Shown here: positions 38,348 through 47,233 of the stretch, piece after piece
Numbering within the stretch: position 1 is the first letter of the stretch
How the letters are laid out: the number at the start of each line of letters is the position of its first letter
Assembly: GCF_014205885.1 (NCBI RefSeq)
Contig: NZ_JACHFB010000001.1
Coordinates: 62,001-126,000, forward strand
Direction of reading: 5' to 3'
Origin: Borreliella californiensis
GTDB lineage: Bacteria > Spirochaetota > Spirochaetia > Borreliales > Borreliaceae
DNA: 64,000 nucleotides
Notes under the pieces: generated by a model
Seen by the model: the letters and a program-made list of their open reading frames with translations, nothing else
What the model was told of the DNA's origin: nothing
The model's database searches: none
Position numbers and translations under genes: made by a program

Positions 38348-39649
38348 TTATTTTTCCTCTTCAATAAATTTATTAATTTCATTAACTATAGAATTAAATT
38401 TTGATAACATTGATTGTTTATTTTTCAAAAAATTAAAACTTTTTAAATAGTTTCTGCTAAAGATAAGATCAGAAATTTCTGCAATATTGCTTATGTTTGT
38501 TAGCTTTATAGAGCTTGTATTAGCAATTTTTGTGTGGAGGTTCTTTCCATTTTCTTTTTCTTTTAGAATTAGTTGTAAGTTTTTTAAATTTCTTATTGTT
38601 TGCGGTTTCCCCCCTACATTGATATATTTTGTTATGTTTGTGTTTTTTTCAAGGATAAAATTAGCAATATTTGCTTGATTTCCTAGTGTAATTAACGTTA
38701 GTTTATTAAGGTTAATTTTTGAATTTAAAAATTTTAAATTTTGACTTGATTTTGCTAGTTCAATAATGTTTTGAATGTCATTTTCAGTAGATGCAATATC
38801 AGCTTTTTCATTAAGGATATTGGCAGGTTCAATTAAATAACTAATGCTTTTATTGATTACATAGCTAAATATACTTTTATGGCTATTTTTAATAAAATCG
38901 TAGCTTTTCATATGTTTATATTTTGGTGAATATAAATAAACAACTTTTCCTTTCTTAACAAGCCCACTAACCAGGGATTTAAACATTGAATCGTGAGAAT
39001 AATAAGGAAGTATAAGTAAAGCAGAATCATATAGTTTTTGGTTATTGCTAATAAAGGCTTGTTTATATATGTTATTCTCTTTTGGTAAATAATTCATTTC
39101 GTTTATGAAAAAAGGATTAAATTCGTACAAAAGAAATGGATTTTGTTTTTTAAGACCCAATGTTGAGCTTACAGGGTACCAAATCGATAAGTTTAAATCA
39201 TTTTTGTGATCTTTAATTCTTGCAAATCCAATTTGATAGTTATTGTTTTCATCTTTGGGATAATTTATAAAAAGTGCTAAGTATGAAAAAATAGTTGCAA
39301 TAATAACGGTTAAAATAGCAGGCATTACAAGTATTGTTTTTAGCAAAATTGAAAGAAATATACCCTTTGATTGTTTTATAACCCTGTTGTTGCTTTTTCT
39401 TCTTCTGTTATTTACTATTGTTTTTATGTTTTTAAAGAAGATGATTAGCATAAAGATTAAGAATATACTGCCAATATATAACATTAATGGCCTAATTTCT
39501 ATAAAGTATAAAGTTATTACAAAAAATGTACCTGGGAATATTATGAAGTAGTCTTCATAAGTAAATTCTTTTTTAAAATTAAATAAATTTACTATTAAAA
39601 ATATACTAAAACTGGTTAAGAAAATGAGTTCATAAATTTGCGTATCCAT
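38348..39649 (-). CDS. Membrane protein with PAF-acetylhydrolase-like domain lacking the nucleophile
   Basis: The 433-residue protein has about four N-terminal membrane helices (about 7-23, 35-52, 54-73, 98-130) and then a domain that starts YQIGFARIKDHKNDLNLSIW-YP, the entry of platelet-activating-factor acetylhydrolase or dienelactone-hydrolase-like proteins. SALLILPYYSHDSMFKSLVS matches the next strand. Where G-x-S-x-G is expected the sequence reads LITLGNQANIANFIL, with no Ser. So the fold is probable but the hydrolase is probably inactive. It begins the operon with the glucosaminidase 2 nt downstream. Confidence 0.5.
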   Translation of the reverse strand: MDTQIYELIFLTSFSIFLIVNLFNFKKEFTYEDYFIIFPGTFFVITLYFIEIRPLMLYIGSIFLIFMLIIFFKNIKTIVNNRRRKSNNRVIKQSKGIFLSILLKTILVMPAILTVIIATIFSYLALFINYPKDENNNYQIGFARIKDHKNDLNLSIWYPVSSTLGLKKQNPFLLYEFNPFFINEMNYLPKENNIYKQAFISNNQKLYDSALLILPYYSHDSMFKSLVSGLVKKGKVVYLYSPKYKHMKSYDFIKNSHKSIFSYVINKSISYLIEPANILNEKADIASTENDIQNIIELAKSSQNLKFLNSKINLNKLTLITLGNQANIANFILEKNTNITKYINVGGKPQTIRNLKNLQLILKEKENGKNLHTKIANTSSIKLTNISNIAEISDLIFSRNYLKSFNFLKNKQSMLSKFNSIVNEINKFIEEEK

Positions 39650-39782
39650 AAAAATAATTTTTCCTTAAATAATTATAAGCATAAAAGCAATTTTTCCAAA
39701 ATAGTTTACAGAATTGATTATTAAATAGCTTTAATCTAATTTTGGATTTAATAAGAGAGTGTTTGATTAATAGAGTTTATTT

Positions 39783-39811
39783 TTGTTTAATATAAAATGT
39801 TATGTTAAAAT
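39783..39811 (+). promoter_or_regulatory. Promoter of the PhnP-like gene
   Basis: TTGTTT (39783-39788), 17 bp, TAAAAT (39806-39811), 33 nt ahead of the ATG at 39845. This is the only good sigma-70-type match in the divergent gap from 39650 to 39844 and would drive the 39.8-45 kb operon. Confidence 0.45.
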
Positions 39812-39844
39812 AGATTATGTTTTACAGGCGAAAGGTAGTAACAT

Positions 39845-40603
39845 ATGGTTGGAACCTTTTTAGGAACTGGTGCTTCAAGTGGCGTTCCTATGTTAAATTG
39901 TAGCTGTAGAGTCTGTACTTCAAGTTTTAGTAAAAATAAAAGATTGAGAAGTTCTTTTTTTCTTGAGGCTTCTGGCATCAAATTGTTGATTGATACGGGT
40001 CCTGATATTAGACAACAACTTTTAAGAGAGAATATAGATAAGCTTGATTTAGTGCTTTACACTCATGAACATTATGATCATGTTATGGGTTTTGATGATA
40101 TTAAGTTTTATACACGAGCTGCTCCTTTAAACATTTATGCCAGAGATACTACCATGAGTTACATAATGAATGCTTTCCCGCACAATTTTTCATCCAAACC
40201 TTCTTTAAGTGGTAAGGCAGATGTTATTCCTAATGTAGTTAAGGATTTTAAGCCTATTTTTTTTAAAGGTCTAAAGATAGTGCCAATTCCTTTGATTCAT
40301 GGAGAGATAGTGAGTTTGGGTTATAGGATAGACAATTTAGCGTATCTTGTTGATGTTAAATTTATTCCAGAAGTGTCCTATGATTATTTAAAAAATTTAG
40401 ATCTACTCATAATAGATGCTATTAGAATTAAGCCTCATCCAGCTCATTTAAATTTTTCAGAGGCTATTCGTGAGATTAAAAAAATCAATCCCAAAATTTC
40501 TTACTTTACGCATATTGCACACGATATAATGCATGAAGAATTTGATTATTTAGAAAAAGACAATATTTATTTAGCTTATGATGGATTAAAGATTTTTATT
40601 TGA
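39845..40603 (+). CDS. PhnP-like metallo-beta-lactamase-fold hydrolase
   Basis: A 252-residue MBL-fold phosphodiesterase. It begins GTGASSGVPMLNCSCRVC, the PhnP/TTHA-type entry with structural zinc Cys residues, has the metal site T-H74-E-H76-Y-D78-H79, IPLIHGE, and a late HPAHLNFSEA and THIAHD. PhnP itself opens cyclic ribose phosphates, but no phn operon is here and the real substrate is unknown. AAAGG precedes ATG 39845. Followed 20 nt later by exonuclease III. Confidence 0.85.
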   Translation: MVGTFLGTGASSGVPMLNCSCRVCTSSFSKNKRLRSSFFLEASGIKLLIDTGPDIRQQLLRENIDKLDLVLYTHEHYDHVMGFDDIKFYTRAAPLNIYARDTTMSYIMNAFPHNFSSKPSLSGKADVIPNVVKDFKPIFFKGLKIVPIPLIHGEIVSLGYRIDNLAYLVDVKFIPEVSYDYLKNLDLLIIDAIRIKPHPAHLNFSEAIREIKKINPKISYFTHIAHDIMHEEFDYLEKDNIYLAYDGLKIFI

Positions 40604-40623
40604 TTTAAATTTAAAGAGGATTT

Positions 40624-41391
40624 ATGAAATTAATTTCATGGAATGTAAATGGAATTAGAGCTGTTTTAAAGAAAGGTTTTCTTGAGTTTGTAAAAGAATA
40701 TACTCCAGATATTTTGTGTGTTCAAGAAACTAAAGCCTTAAGAGAACAGCTGCCAAAGGATTTAATTCTTGAAAATTATTATTCTTATTTTTCAAGGTCA
40801 AAAATTAAAGGTTATAGTGGTGTTTGTATTTACTCTAAAATTAAGCCTATTGCTGTAAATTTACTTGGAAAAGAAATTTTTGACAATGAAGGTAGGGGGC
40901 TTGTAGCGTACTATGATAATTTTGTGTTAATTAATGGTTATTTTCCCAATTCTCAAGCTTTAAGAAGAAGACTTGTTTATAAACTCGATTTTTTATCCTA
41001 TTTTGAGAATTTTATAGATTCTCTTGTGGATGGTGGAAAAAATGTAGTAATTTGTGGTGATTTTAATATTGCTCACACTCAGATTGACCTTGTAAGTCCT
41101 GATTCTAATAGAGATTCTCCTGGATATTATATTGAAGAAACCACTTGGCTAGATAGCTTTTTAAACAAAGGATATGTGGATACATTTAGGATATTTAATA
41201 AGGAGCCCGGTTATTATACTTGGTGGAGCTATAGAACAAGAGCTAGGGAGAGGAATATGGGTTGGAGAATTGATTATTTTATTGTTAATGAATTTTTTAA
41301 GAGAAATGTTAAAAAATCTCTAATTTTAGACAAAGTAATGGGTAGCGATCATTGTCCTGTTTTTTTAGAGCTGGCTGATGTAGTTAGCTAA
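40624..41391 (+). CDS. xthA: Exodeoxyribonuclease III / AP endonuclease
   Basis: ExoIII cuts at abasic sites and removes 3' blocks during base excision repair. The 255-residue EEP-fold enzyme shows SWNVNGIRAVLKKG, CVQETKA (metal Glu), SRSKIKGYSGVCIYSK, CGDFNIAHTQIDL, RIDYF and GSDHCPVFLEL (catalytic Asp-His). AAGAGGA precedes the ATG. Complete and ordinary. Confidence 0.94.
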   Translation: MKLISWNVNGIRAVLKKGFLEFVKEYTPDILCVQETKALREQLPKDLILENYYSYFSRSKIKGYSGVCIYSKIKPIAVNLLGKEIFDNEGRGLVAYYDNFVLINGYFPNSQALRRRLVYKLDFLSYFENFIDSLVDGGKNVVICGDFNIAHTQIDLVSPDSNRDSPGYYIEETTWLDSFLNKGYVDTFRIFNKEPGYYTWWSYRTRARERNMGWRIDYFIVNEFFKRNVKKSLILDKVMGSDHCPVFLELADVVS

Positions 41392-41404
41392 AGGGGAGGT
41401 TAGA

Positions 41405-42181
41405 TTGAAAAAAAACATTGCAATTTTTTATTTAATGTTTAGTGTTAATTTTAGTTTTGGCATTAATTTAAATGATTTTAATTTTTATCGCAATCTTGAA
41501 AAGGAAGAATTGATATTTTTAATCAACCTATTAAAGAGAGAGCAACTTGTTTTGGCAAATAGTTGTGCTTTAGAATATATTGACTTAGCTTATAAGGCGT
41601 TAAAAGAAAAAAACATAAATTTATTATTAAAAAATGATAAAGAATTAGCAGTAGATCGTAATACCAAGCATTTAAGACGATCTAAGACATATAACAATGC
41701 AAGACTTATCTTTAAGGCTACAAAGGATTTAAACACTTTGGTTCATATTAGTGAGGGTGGGCTTTTAAAGACTTTAGATGGTAGAAGCGTAGGGGTTAAT
41801 AAGGATAATAAATTTATTATTTTAGATTCTTTTTTGAATAACGATTTTTATGATGATATTCCAAGCGAATATACCACTATTGAAATTTATAATAAAAGTA
41901 TTTTAATGCCTAATTTAAATAAATTTCTTCTAGATAAGCGTTTAAATCCTTTTATTTATCTTGAAGATTTTAATAAAAGCGTTTATTTAAATGATATTCC
42001 AAAATTAAGCAAAGAAGAGTTGTTGTTTTTATTTTATGAACTATTTCCAGTTTCTAAGCTAAAGAGTTTAAAAGATTGGAATGATTTTGGATTTTCATCT
42101 ATTTTAAAAGCATTGAATAAAATTTATTCTGAAAAAATAAATTCAATAAGGGGGCATGCAAATGAATTATCAAAGAATTAA
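41405..42181 (+). CDS. Secreted protein of unknown function
   Basis: A 258-residue product with a signal peptide (KKNIAIFYLMFSVNFSFG), probably periplasmic. The mature part is mixed helical with no motif I recognise; a stretch LVHISEGGLLKTLDGRSVGV stands out as possibly folded core. The start is TTG 41405 after GGGGAGG (41393-41399). Its end overlaps the start of the M16 peptidase by 20 nt, so it may act with that lipoprotein. Confidence 0.7.
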   Translation: MKKNIAIFYLMFSVNFSFGINLNDFNFYRNLEKEELIFLINLLKREQLVLANSCALEYIDLAYKALKEKNINLLLKNDKELAVDRNTKHLRRSKTYNNARLIFKATKDLNTLVHISEGGLLKTLDGRSVGVNKDNKFIILDSFLNNDFYDDIPSEYTTIEIYNKSILMPNLNKFLLDKRLNPFIYLEDFNKSVYLNDIPKLSKEELLFLFYELFPVSKLKSLKDWNDFGFSSILKALNKIYSEKINSIRGHANELSKN

Positions 42182-44963
42182 AAATTATTGTAAATTTACA
42201 AGTGTTTTGCTATTTTTTTTGTTTTCTTGTGTTTCTAATGGCATAAAGTTAGATCAAAGCTTGGTAAAAGGAAAACTTCTTAATGGGTTAAGATATTATA
42301 TTTATAAAAATCAAACTCCAAAAAATGCTGTTAATATTGGAATTGTTTTTAATGTAGGCTCTCTTAATGAAGAAGATAATGAGAGGGGAATAGCTCATTA
42401 TCTTGAACATATGGCTTTTAATGGTACAAAAGATTATCCAGGGAATTCTATTGTTGATGTTCTTAAGAAATTTGGAATGCAATTTGGTGCTGACATTAAT
42501 GCTGCTACTAGTTTTGATTTCACTTATTATAGACTTGATTTGTCAGATGGTAATAATAAAGATGAAGTTGATGAATCTATAAATATTTTGAGAAACTGGG
42601 CTTCTCAAATCAGTTTCATGAAAGAAGAAATAGATTTGGAACGAAATATTATTATTGAGGAAAAAAAGCTTGGTGAGACTTATCCTAGTAGAATTTATGA
42701 AAAAATGTATAAGTTTTTGACAAGCGGGAGTCTTTATGAATTTAGAAATCCCATTGGACTTGAAGAGCAGATTTTTTCTTTTCAGTCAGAAGATTTTAAA
42801 AAATTTTATAGAAAGTGGTATAGGCCAGAACTTGCAAGTGTTATTGTGGTAGGAGATGTTAATCCTTTAGAAATTGAAGAGAAAATAAAGAAGCAATTTA
42901 TTTCTTGGGAAAATCCAGTCGATAAAATTAAAAAGGCAAAAGTAAACTTAGATGTGGGGCTTAAAGATAAATTTTTACTTTTAGAAGATTTGGAAGTAGC
43001 AGAGCCTAGTTTAATGTTCTTTAAAAAGGAAATTATTAACTTTATAAAGACCAAAAATGATGTTTTAAATGATATTAAAAGGTCTTTATTGTCTGCTCTT
43101 TTTAAAAATAGATTTTCTGAATTAAAGACTGCTGGGGTAAAGCATTTTAAAAATGTTTCAAATAAAGATTTTTTTTCATTTAAGTCAGATAACAATACTG
43201 TTGTTGCAAGATCGATTTCGTTAAGCTTTAATCCAGATCATTTGAACGAAGGAATACAAGACTTTTTTTATGAGCTTGAGAGGATAAGGAAATTTGGATT
43301 TACTCAGGGTGAGTTTGAAAAAGTTAGATCTCAATTTTTCAAATCTTTAGAATTAAGGAAAAAGAATATAAATAAAACAAATTCATGGGCTATTTTTCGA
43401 GATTTGATAGAAATTGCTATTAATGGTTCTGATAAATTTGATATGAATGAATATTATGACCTTTCCGTTCAATATTTGGAAAAAATTGATTTAAAGACAA
43501 TAAACAATCTTGTAGAAAGAGAGTTTGATGTAAAAAATTGTGCAATTTTTTATTCTTACCATAGAGGAGCACACCCCGTTTTGACTTTTGAAGATATTGG
43601 CAATCTTCAAAAGATAGCTTTAAAAGGAGAATTAAAGTCTTATGAGAATTCTTCAATTGAAGGTAAATTTTTTAAGAAGTCTTTAGATGATAAGGATATT
43701 ATTAGAGAAAATGAGCTTGAAAATGAAATTTCATCATTTGTTCTTGAAAATGGGGTTGAAGTTTATTTTAAATATAATGATCAAAAAAAGGGTGTAATTG
43801 ATTTTAGTGCAACTTCTTGGGGAGGTTTGCTTAATGAGGATTTAAAACTTATTCCCGTTTTATCTTTTGCGCCTGGAATAGTATCTGGTTCAGGATACGG
43901 TGATTATTCTGCATTACAGATTGAAAAATATTTATCAGATAAAGCTGTTTCTTTAAGTGTTGGTGTTGGAGCTCAAGAATCATATATTACTGGAAGTTCA
44001 GATAAAAAGGATCTTGAAACTCTTTTCCAGCTTATATATTTTGCTTTTAAGGAACCCAAAATTGATGATGTTTTTTTGCAAAATGCTATTAATAATATAA
44101 AAGCATTAATAAAGAGTAATGAAAATAGTTCTAATTATCATTTTAAAAAAGCTATTAGTAAATTTTTAAACAATAATGATCCTAGATTTGAAGATGTAAA
44201 AGATGGTGATTTACAATATCTTACAAAAGAAAATATTTTGTCTTTTTATAAGAAAAGGTTTACCTATGCAAATAATTTCAAGTTTGTATTTGCTGGAGAC
44301 TCAGATATTCAGACAATAAAGGCTTATTCAAAGAAATATTTAGGCAATCTTAACTTTAAAGAAATAAGCGAGTATAAAGATTTAGATTACTCTTACAGTA
44401 AAAATTTTAATAAAATAGTTGTAAGGAAGGGAAAAAATTCAACTAGTTTTGCTTATGTAGTTTATCCTTTTAAATTTAATTATTTAGCAGAAACCTCGTT
44501 AAATTTAAATGCTTTAGCAGATCTTTTAACGGATGGCCTTATAAAAAATATTAGAGAAAAAATGTCTAGTGTTTATGCAATTCAAGCCTCTTTTGACTCC
44601 AATTTAAGGAAAAATATAGATTCCGATGGTATTTTGTCTATTTTTTTTACTACCGAGCCTAAGGAGCTTGACAATGTTTTAAATTCTATTAATCGCTATA
44701 TGATCGAAAGGCAAAAAATAGATTTTAATGATAAAGATTTTTCTTATGTTAAGAAGAATTATGTTAAAAATACAAAAATAAATTCAGAGAAGAATGGTTA
44801 TTGGATTTCAAATATATTGGGGTCATTATCCTGGTACGGAGTATTTAAAAATAATTTTGGGGTTAAGTTTATAGAGACAAGCTTAAACAAAGATTTAATA
44901 AATGAATTTTTTAAGAAAATTCATCTTGAGGAAAGAGCAGAGATATTATTAATACCTGAATAG
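42162..44963 (+). CDS. M16-family zinc metallopeptidase, lipoprotein
   Basis: The 933-residue protein has two M16 halves. Zinc site HYLEH (H79-x-x-E82-H83) in the inverted HxxEH order, with EEKKLGE downstream supplying the third ligand Glu; the second half (ENGVEVYFKYNDQKKGVIDF, and further on NIREKMSSVYAIQAS) is the inactive partner domain. The N-terminus FTSVLLFFLFSC is a lipobox (C23), so it is probably a membrane-tethered periplasmic oligopeptidase. An ATG at 42156 is too close to GGGGG (42150-42154), so 42162 was chosen. Confidence 0.9.
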   Translation: MNYQRIKNYCKFTSVLLFFLFSCVSNGIKLDQSLVKGKLLNGLRYYIYKNQTPKNAVNIGIVFNVGSLNEEDNERGIAHYLEHMAFNGTKDYPGNSIVDVLKKFGMQFGADINAATSFDFTYYRLDLSDGNNKDEVDESINILRNWASQISFMKEEIDLERNIIIEEKKLGETYPSRIYEKMYKFLTSGSLYEFRNPIGLEEQIFSFQSEDFKKFYRKWYRPELASVIVVGDVNPLEIEEKIKKQFISWENPVDKIKKAKVNLDVGLKDKFLLLEDLEVAEPSLMFFKKEIINFIKTKNDVLNDIKRSLLSALFKNRFSELKTAGVKHFKNVSNKDFFSFKSDNNTVVARSISLSFNPDHLNEGIQDFFYELERIRKFGFTQGEFEKVRSQFFKSLELRKKNINKTNSWAIFRDLIEIAINGSDKFDMNEYYDLSVQYLEKIDLKTINNLVEREFDVKNCAIFYSYHRGAHPVLTFEDIGNLQKIALKGELKSYENSSIEGKFFKKSLDDKDIIRENELENEISSFVLENGVEVYFKYNDQKKGVIDFSATSWGGLLNEDLKLIPVLSFAPGIVSGSGYGDYSALQIEKYLSDKAVSLSVGVGAQESYITGSSDKKDLETLFQLIYFAFKEPKIDDVFLQNAINNIKALIKSNENSSNYHFKKAISKFLNNNDPRFEDVKDGDLQYLTKENILSFYKKRFTYANNFKFVFAGDSDIQTIKAYSKKYLGNLNFKEISEYKDLDYSYSKNFNKIVVRKGKNSTSFAYVVYPFKFNYLAETSLNLNALADLLTDGLIKNIREKMSSVYAIQASFDSNLRKNIDSDGILSIFFTTEPKELDNVLNSINRYMIERQKIDFNDKDFSYVKKNYVKNTKINSEKNGYWISNILGSLSWYGVFKNNFGVKFIETSLNKDLINEFFKKIHLEERAEILLIPE

Positions 44964-44977
44964 TTTGTGTTTACTTA

Positions 44978-45031
44978 AAAAACATTCTTGTTTACTGGGG
45001 GGGGGTAATAATAGAAAGCAAGAATGTTTTT
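44978..45031 (+). terminator. Terminator after the M16 peptidase gene, with G9 loop
   Basis: AAAAACATTCTTG (44978-44990) pairs perfectly with CAAGAATGTTTTT (45019-45031); the T5 at the end of the right arm serves as the U-tract. It starts 14 nt after the stop codon. The loop of 28 nt holds a run of nine G (44997-45005), very unusual in such A/T-rich DNA. It also lies about 27 nt past the tRNA-Glu 3' end in the opposite direction and may act both ways, since the left arm begins with A5. Confidence 0.8.
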
Positions 45032-45057
45032 AACCTATTGTTTATTAGCAAGCAATA

Positions 45058-45129
45058 CATCCTCTAGGGGAATCGAACCCCTCTTGCCAGGATGAAAACC
45101 TGGAGTCCTAACCGATAGACGAAGAGGAC
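45058..45129 (-). tRNA. trnE: tRNA-Glu (anticodon TTC)
   Basis: Read on the minus strand, GTCCTCT pairs with AGAGGAT as acceptor stem; the D arm holds TCGGTTAGGA, the anticodon stem CCAGG/CCTGG encloses TTTTCAT with anticodon TTC, and the T arm is AGGGGTTCGATTCCCCT. The discriminator base is G at 45058. No CCA is encoded, so the 3' end is added by the CCA enzyme. Confidence 0.95.
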
Positions 45130-45134
45130 AAAAG

Positions 45135-45207
45135 TGAGCTCAGTAGGACTCGAACCTACGACAAACGCCTTAAAAGGGCGCTGCTCTACCACCTGAGCTA
45201 TGAGCCC
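45135..45207 (-). tRNA. trnK: tRNA-Lys (anticodon TTT)
   Basis: Minus strand. Acceptor GGGCTCA with TGAGCTC, D arm AGCTCAGGTGGTAGAGC, anticodon loop CTTTTAA inside GCGCC/GGCGT giving TTT (Lys, AAA/AAG), T arm TAGGTTCGAGTCCTA, discriminator A. CCA is not encoded. It is 5 nt from tRNA-Glu, so the two are in one transcript. Confidence 0.95.
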
Positions 45208-45316
45208 AAAAGTCATTTTATGACCATTAAGAATAATGGTATATTTATTTTCTAATAATGTCAAGTTAAATTGGCATAAAAATTAATAATTTATATTAAA
45301 AATGTATTTAACAATT

Positions 45317-45389
45317 TGAGCTGCACAGGACTTGAACCTGTAACCAGCGGATTAAGAGTCCGATGCTCTACCACTTGAGCTAGCAGCCC
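45317..45389 (-). tRNA. trnK: tRNA-Lys (anticodon CTT)
   Basis: Minus strand. Acceptor GGGCTGC with GCAGCTC, D arm AGCTCAAGTGGTAGAGC, anticodon loop CTCTTAA inside CGGA/TCCG giving CTT (Lys, AAG), T arm CAGGTTCAAGTCCTG, discriminator A. CCA is not encoded. It is 109 nt upstream of tRNA-Lys(TTT) on the same strand; both lysine isoacceptors are thus side by side. Confidence 0.95.
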
Positions 45390-45437
45390 AGTTTATTAAT
45401 TTACTAAGAATAAGAATAAGTTTTTATAAATTGAATG

Positions 45438-46082
45438 TCAAGGTTTGTTGTTGCTTTTTTTTAATTCTTCTAGTAAATTTTTTGCTTCTAGATTATTAGG
45501 AGATATTGTAAGAAGTTTAATTAGTGCTTCTTCCGCTAATATTTTATTTTTTGCATTTATTCTTGATCTTGCTAATTTTATTAATAGATTTTGGTTGTTA
45601 GGAGAAAATCGTAATGCATATTCGTATGCAAAATCTGCTTCATTGTATCTTTTTAGTTCATAGAAAGAATCTGCAATCAAATTATAAACTTTTATTATTC
45701 TTGCTCCTTTAGAATCAAGGCTAATGTATTCTTGAAAATATTTTAATGCATTTTCATAATTTTTTTGAAAAAAATAAGCTTCTCCTAATGCTTGAATAAT
45801 TCTTATGTCATATTTTTTAATACCAAGCCCTATAATCGCTTCTTTTTCAGCTCTCTTATATTCTCCTATAGCTATTAAGCTCCATATCAATATTGTTCTA
45901 GCATCTAAGTTGCTAGGATTTAGTCGAATTTCTTCTAGCGTGTTTAAAATAGCTTCTTTAAATTTTCCTTCTTTATATAGAAGAAGAGAGTCTTCTTTTT
46001 CTATAAGCTGTGATTGTCCAAATAATAAGCTTGAATTGGATAACAAAATTAAAATTATTTGTAATAGAAAATAGAATTTCAT
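45438..46082 (-). CDS. Exported tetratricopeptide-repeat protein
   Basis: The 214-residue product has a signal peptide (FYFLLQIILILLSNSSLLFG) and several TPR units: EGKFKEAILNTLEEIRLNP, QALGEAYFFQKNYENALKYF and SFYELKRYNEADFAYEYALR, each with the alternating small/aromatic TPR spacing. TPR proteins are protein-binding scaffolds; the partner is unknown. Its start overlaps the bactofilin stop by 4 nt, so they are cotranscribed. Confidence 0.82.
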   Translation of the reverse strand: MKFYFLLQIILILLSNSSLLFGQSQLIEKEDSLLLYKEGKFKEAILNTLEEIRLNPSNLDARTILIWSLIAIGEYKRAEKEAIIGLGIKKYDIRIIQALGEAYFFQKNYENALKYFQEYISLDSKGARIIKVYNLIADSFYELKRYNEADFAYEYALRFSPNNQNLLIKLARSRINAKNKILAEEALIKLLTISPNNLEAKNLLEELKKSNNKP

Positions 46083-46435
46083 TCTTCTAAATCCTCCATT
46101 TCACAATTCCCTTTAAATATTGCTCCAGAATCAATAAAAAGTTCTTTGGTTTTAATGTTTCCTATTAACTTGCCGGTTTTATAAATTTTAATTGTTTTTA
46201 AAGCCTCAATATTTCCTTTTATTTTGCCATGATTTAGTAAATGTTGACATTTTATTTCAGCTTCAACATCAGCTTTTTCCCTTAGATAGATTGAGTTTGA
46301 TGAGTTTATTAAGCCTTTGAGTTTTCCTTCTATTATTATTGGCTTATTGCTTTCAATATATCCTTCAAACTCAAAATTTTTTTTTATGACATTTTGAGTA
46401 CTACTTTCTTCAAATTCTAAGCTATCTATGTTCAT
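46079..46435 (-). CDS. Bactofilin-family cytoskeletal protein
   Basis: Bactofilins polymerise without nucleotide through a right-handed beta helix. The 118-residue protein has a short charged head, then regular beta-turn repeats (FEGYIESNKPIIIEGKLKG, AEIKCQHLLNHGKIKGNIEA, KIYKTGKLIGNIKTKELFI) and an acidic tail. The open frame runs on to 46477, but the upstream ATG falls inside a terminator hairpin; ATG 46435 follows AGAGGG and was chosen. A role in cell shape or peptidoglycan patterning is inferred from the family. Confidence 0.85.
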   Translation of the reverse strand: MNIDSLEFEESSTQNVIKKNFEFEGYIESNKPIIIEGKLKGLINSSNSIYLREKADVEAEIKCQHLLNHGKIKGNIEALKTIKIYKTGKLIGNIKTKELFIDSGAIFKGNCEMEDLEE

Positions 46436-46445
46436 TGAACCCTCT

Positions 46446-46481
46446 AAAAATGAATGCTTTAGCTTTAAAGCATTCATTTTT
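46446..46481 (-). terminator. 16-bp perfect hairpin between the BI-1 gene and bactofilin
   Basis: AAAAATGAATGCTTTA (46446-46461) and TAAAGCATTCATTTTT (46466-46481) enclose the 4-nt loop GCTT. On the minus strand it begins 31 nt after the stop of the BI-1/YccA gene and ends in T5, the form of an intrinsic terminator. It ends only 11 nt ahead of the bactofilin start, on the near side of its SD, so it could also act as an attenuator. Confidence 0.7.
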
Positions 46482-46511
46482 GATTGAATTTTTTATGAAT
46501 TTTTTATGATT

Positions 46512-47210
46512 TTAGTCGTTTCTTCTTTGGCCCAAAAATCTTAAAAGATATAAGAATAAATTTATAAAATCTAAATAAAGTTTAAGTGAGGCTACAACCG
46601 CCATTCTGTTTTTTATTTCAGTTTCGTCTTGTAGCATTCGATCCATTTTAGAAATATTTTGAACGTCATAAGCTGTTAGGCCTGTAAATATAACTACGCC
46701 CAAAATAGATATAAGGAAATTAAGTCCTGAGCTTCTAAAAAACATATTAACAAGAGATGCAATAATGATTCCCCATAAGCCCATTATTAGATAGCTTCCC
46801 ATTTTTGTTAGATCTGTTGTTGTAGTGTATCCATAAACAGACATTCCAAGAAATGTTCCAGCAGTAATTCCGAATGTGAATACTATTGATCCTTGTGTAT
46901 AAATCATAAATATAGAAGATAATGTTACCCCTGTTAGTGCTGAGTATAGCAAGAAAAGAGCCGTTGCAGTATTGCTTGATATTTTATTAAGAGCACCACT
47001 TATTGCATATACAAGTCCAAATTGTATAAGTATTATAGCCATAAATGACATTGGATTTGAGAATATTATTGCTTTTATTGTTTGATTTTCTGAGGTTGCA
47101 TATGCAAACATTGCTGAGATTAAAAGTCCAATTGACATAAGCCCGAAAACTTTGGCTAAGAACTTGTTTTTTATTAGTATTTCTTGTTTTTCTTGTGTTA
47201 AATCGATCAT
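46512..47210 (-). CDS. Bax inhibitor-1 / YccA family membrane protein
   Basis: A 232-residue protein with seven predicted membrane helices (from KVFGLMSIGLLISAMFAYAT on). It has the family ending GLTAYDVQNISKMDRM and ASLKLYLDFINLFLYLLRFL, which includes the conserved Asp residues. Bacterial members are pH-sensitive calcium leak channels or FtsH-associated proteins; which applies here is unknown. GGAGG precedes the ATG, 24 nt after the fusA stop. Confidence 0.9.
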   Translation of the reverse strand: MIDLTQEKQEILIKNKFLAKVFGLMSIGLLISAMFAYATSENQTIKAIIFSNPMSFMAIILIQFGLVYAISGALNKISSNTATALFLLYSALTGVTLSSIFMIYTQGSIVFTFGITAGTFLGMSVYGYTTTTDLTKMGSYLIMGLWGIIIASLVNMFFRSSGLNFLISILGVVIFTGLTAYDVQNISKMDRMLQDETEIKNRMAVVASLKLYLDFINLFLYLLRFLGQRRND

Positions 47211-47233
47211 AATAAAGCCTCCTTATTATTTTA

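Noticed and set aside
45064..45264. 66-codon minus-strand ORF
   Set aside because: It lies over tRNA-Glu and tRNA-Lys genes and owes its frame to them.
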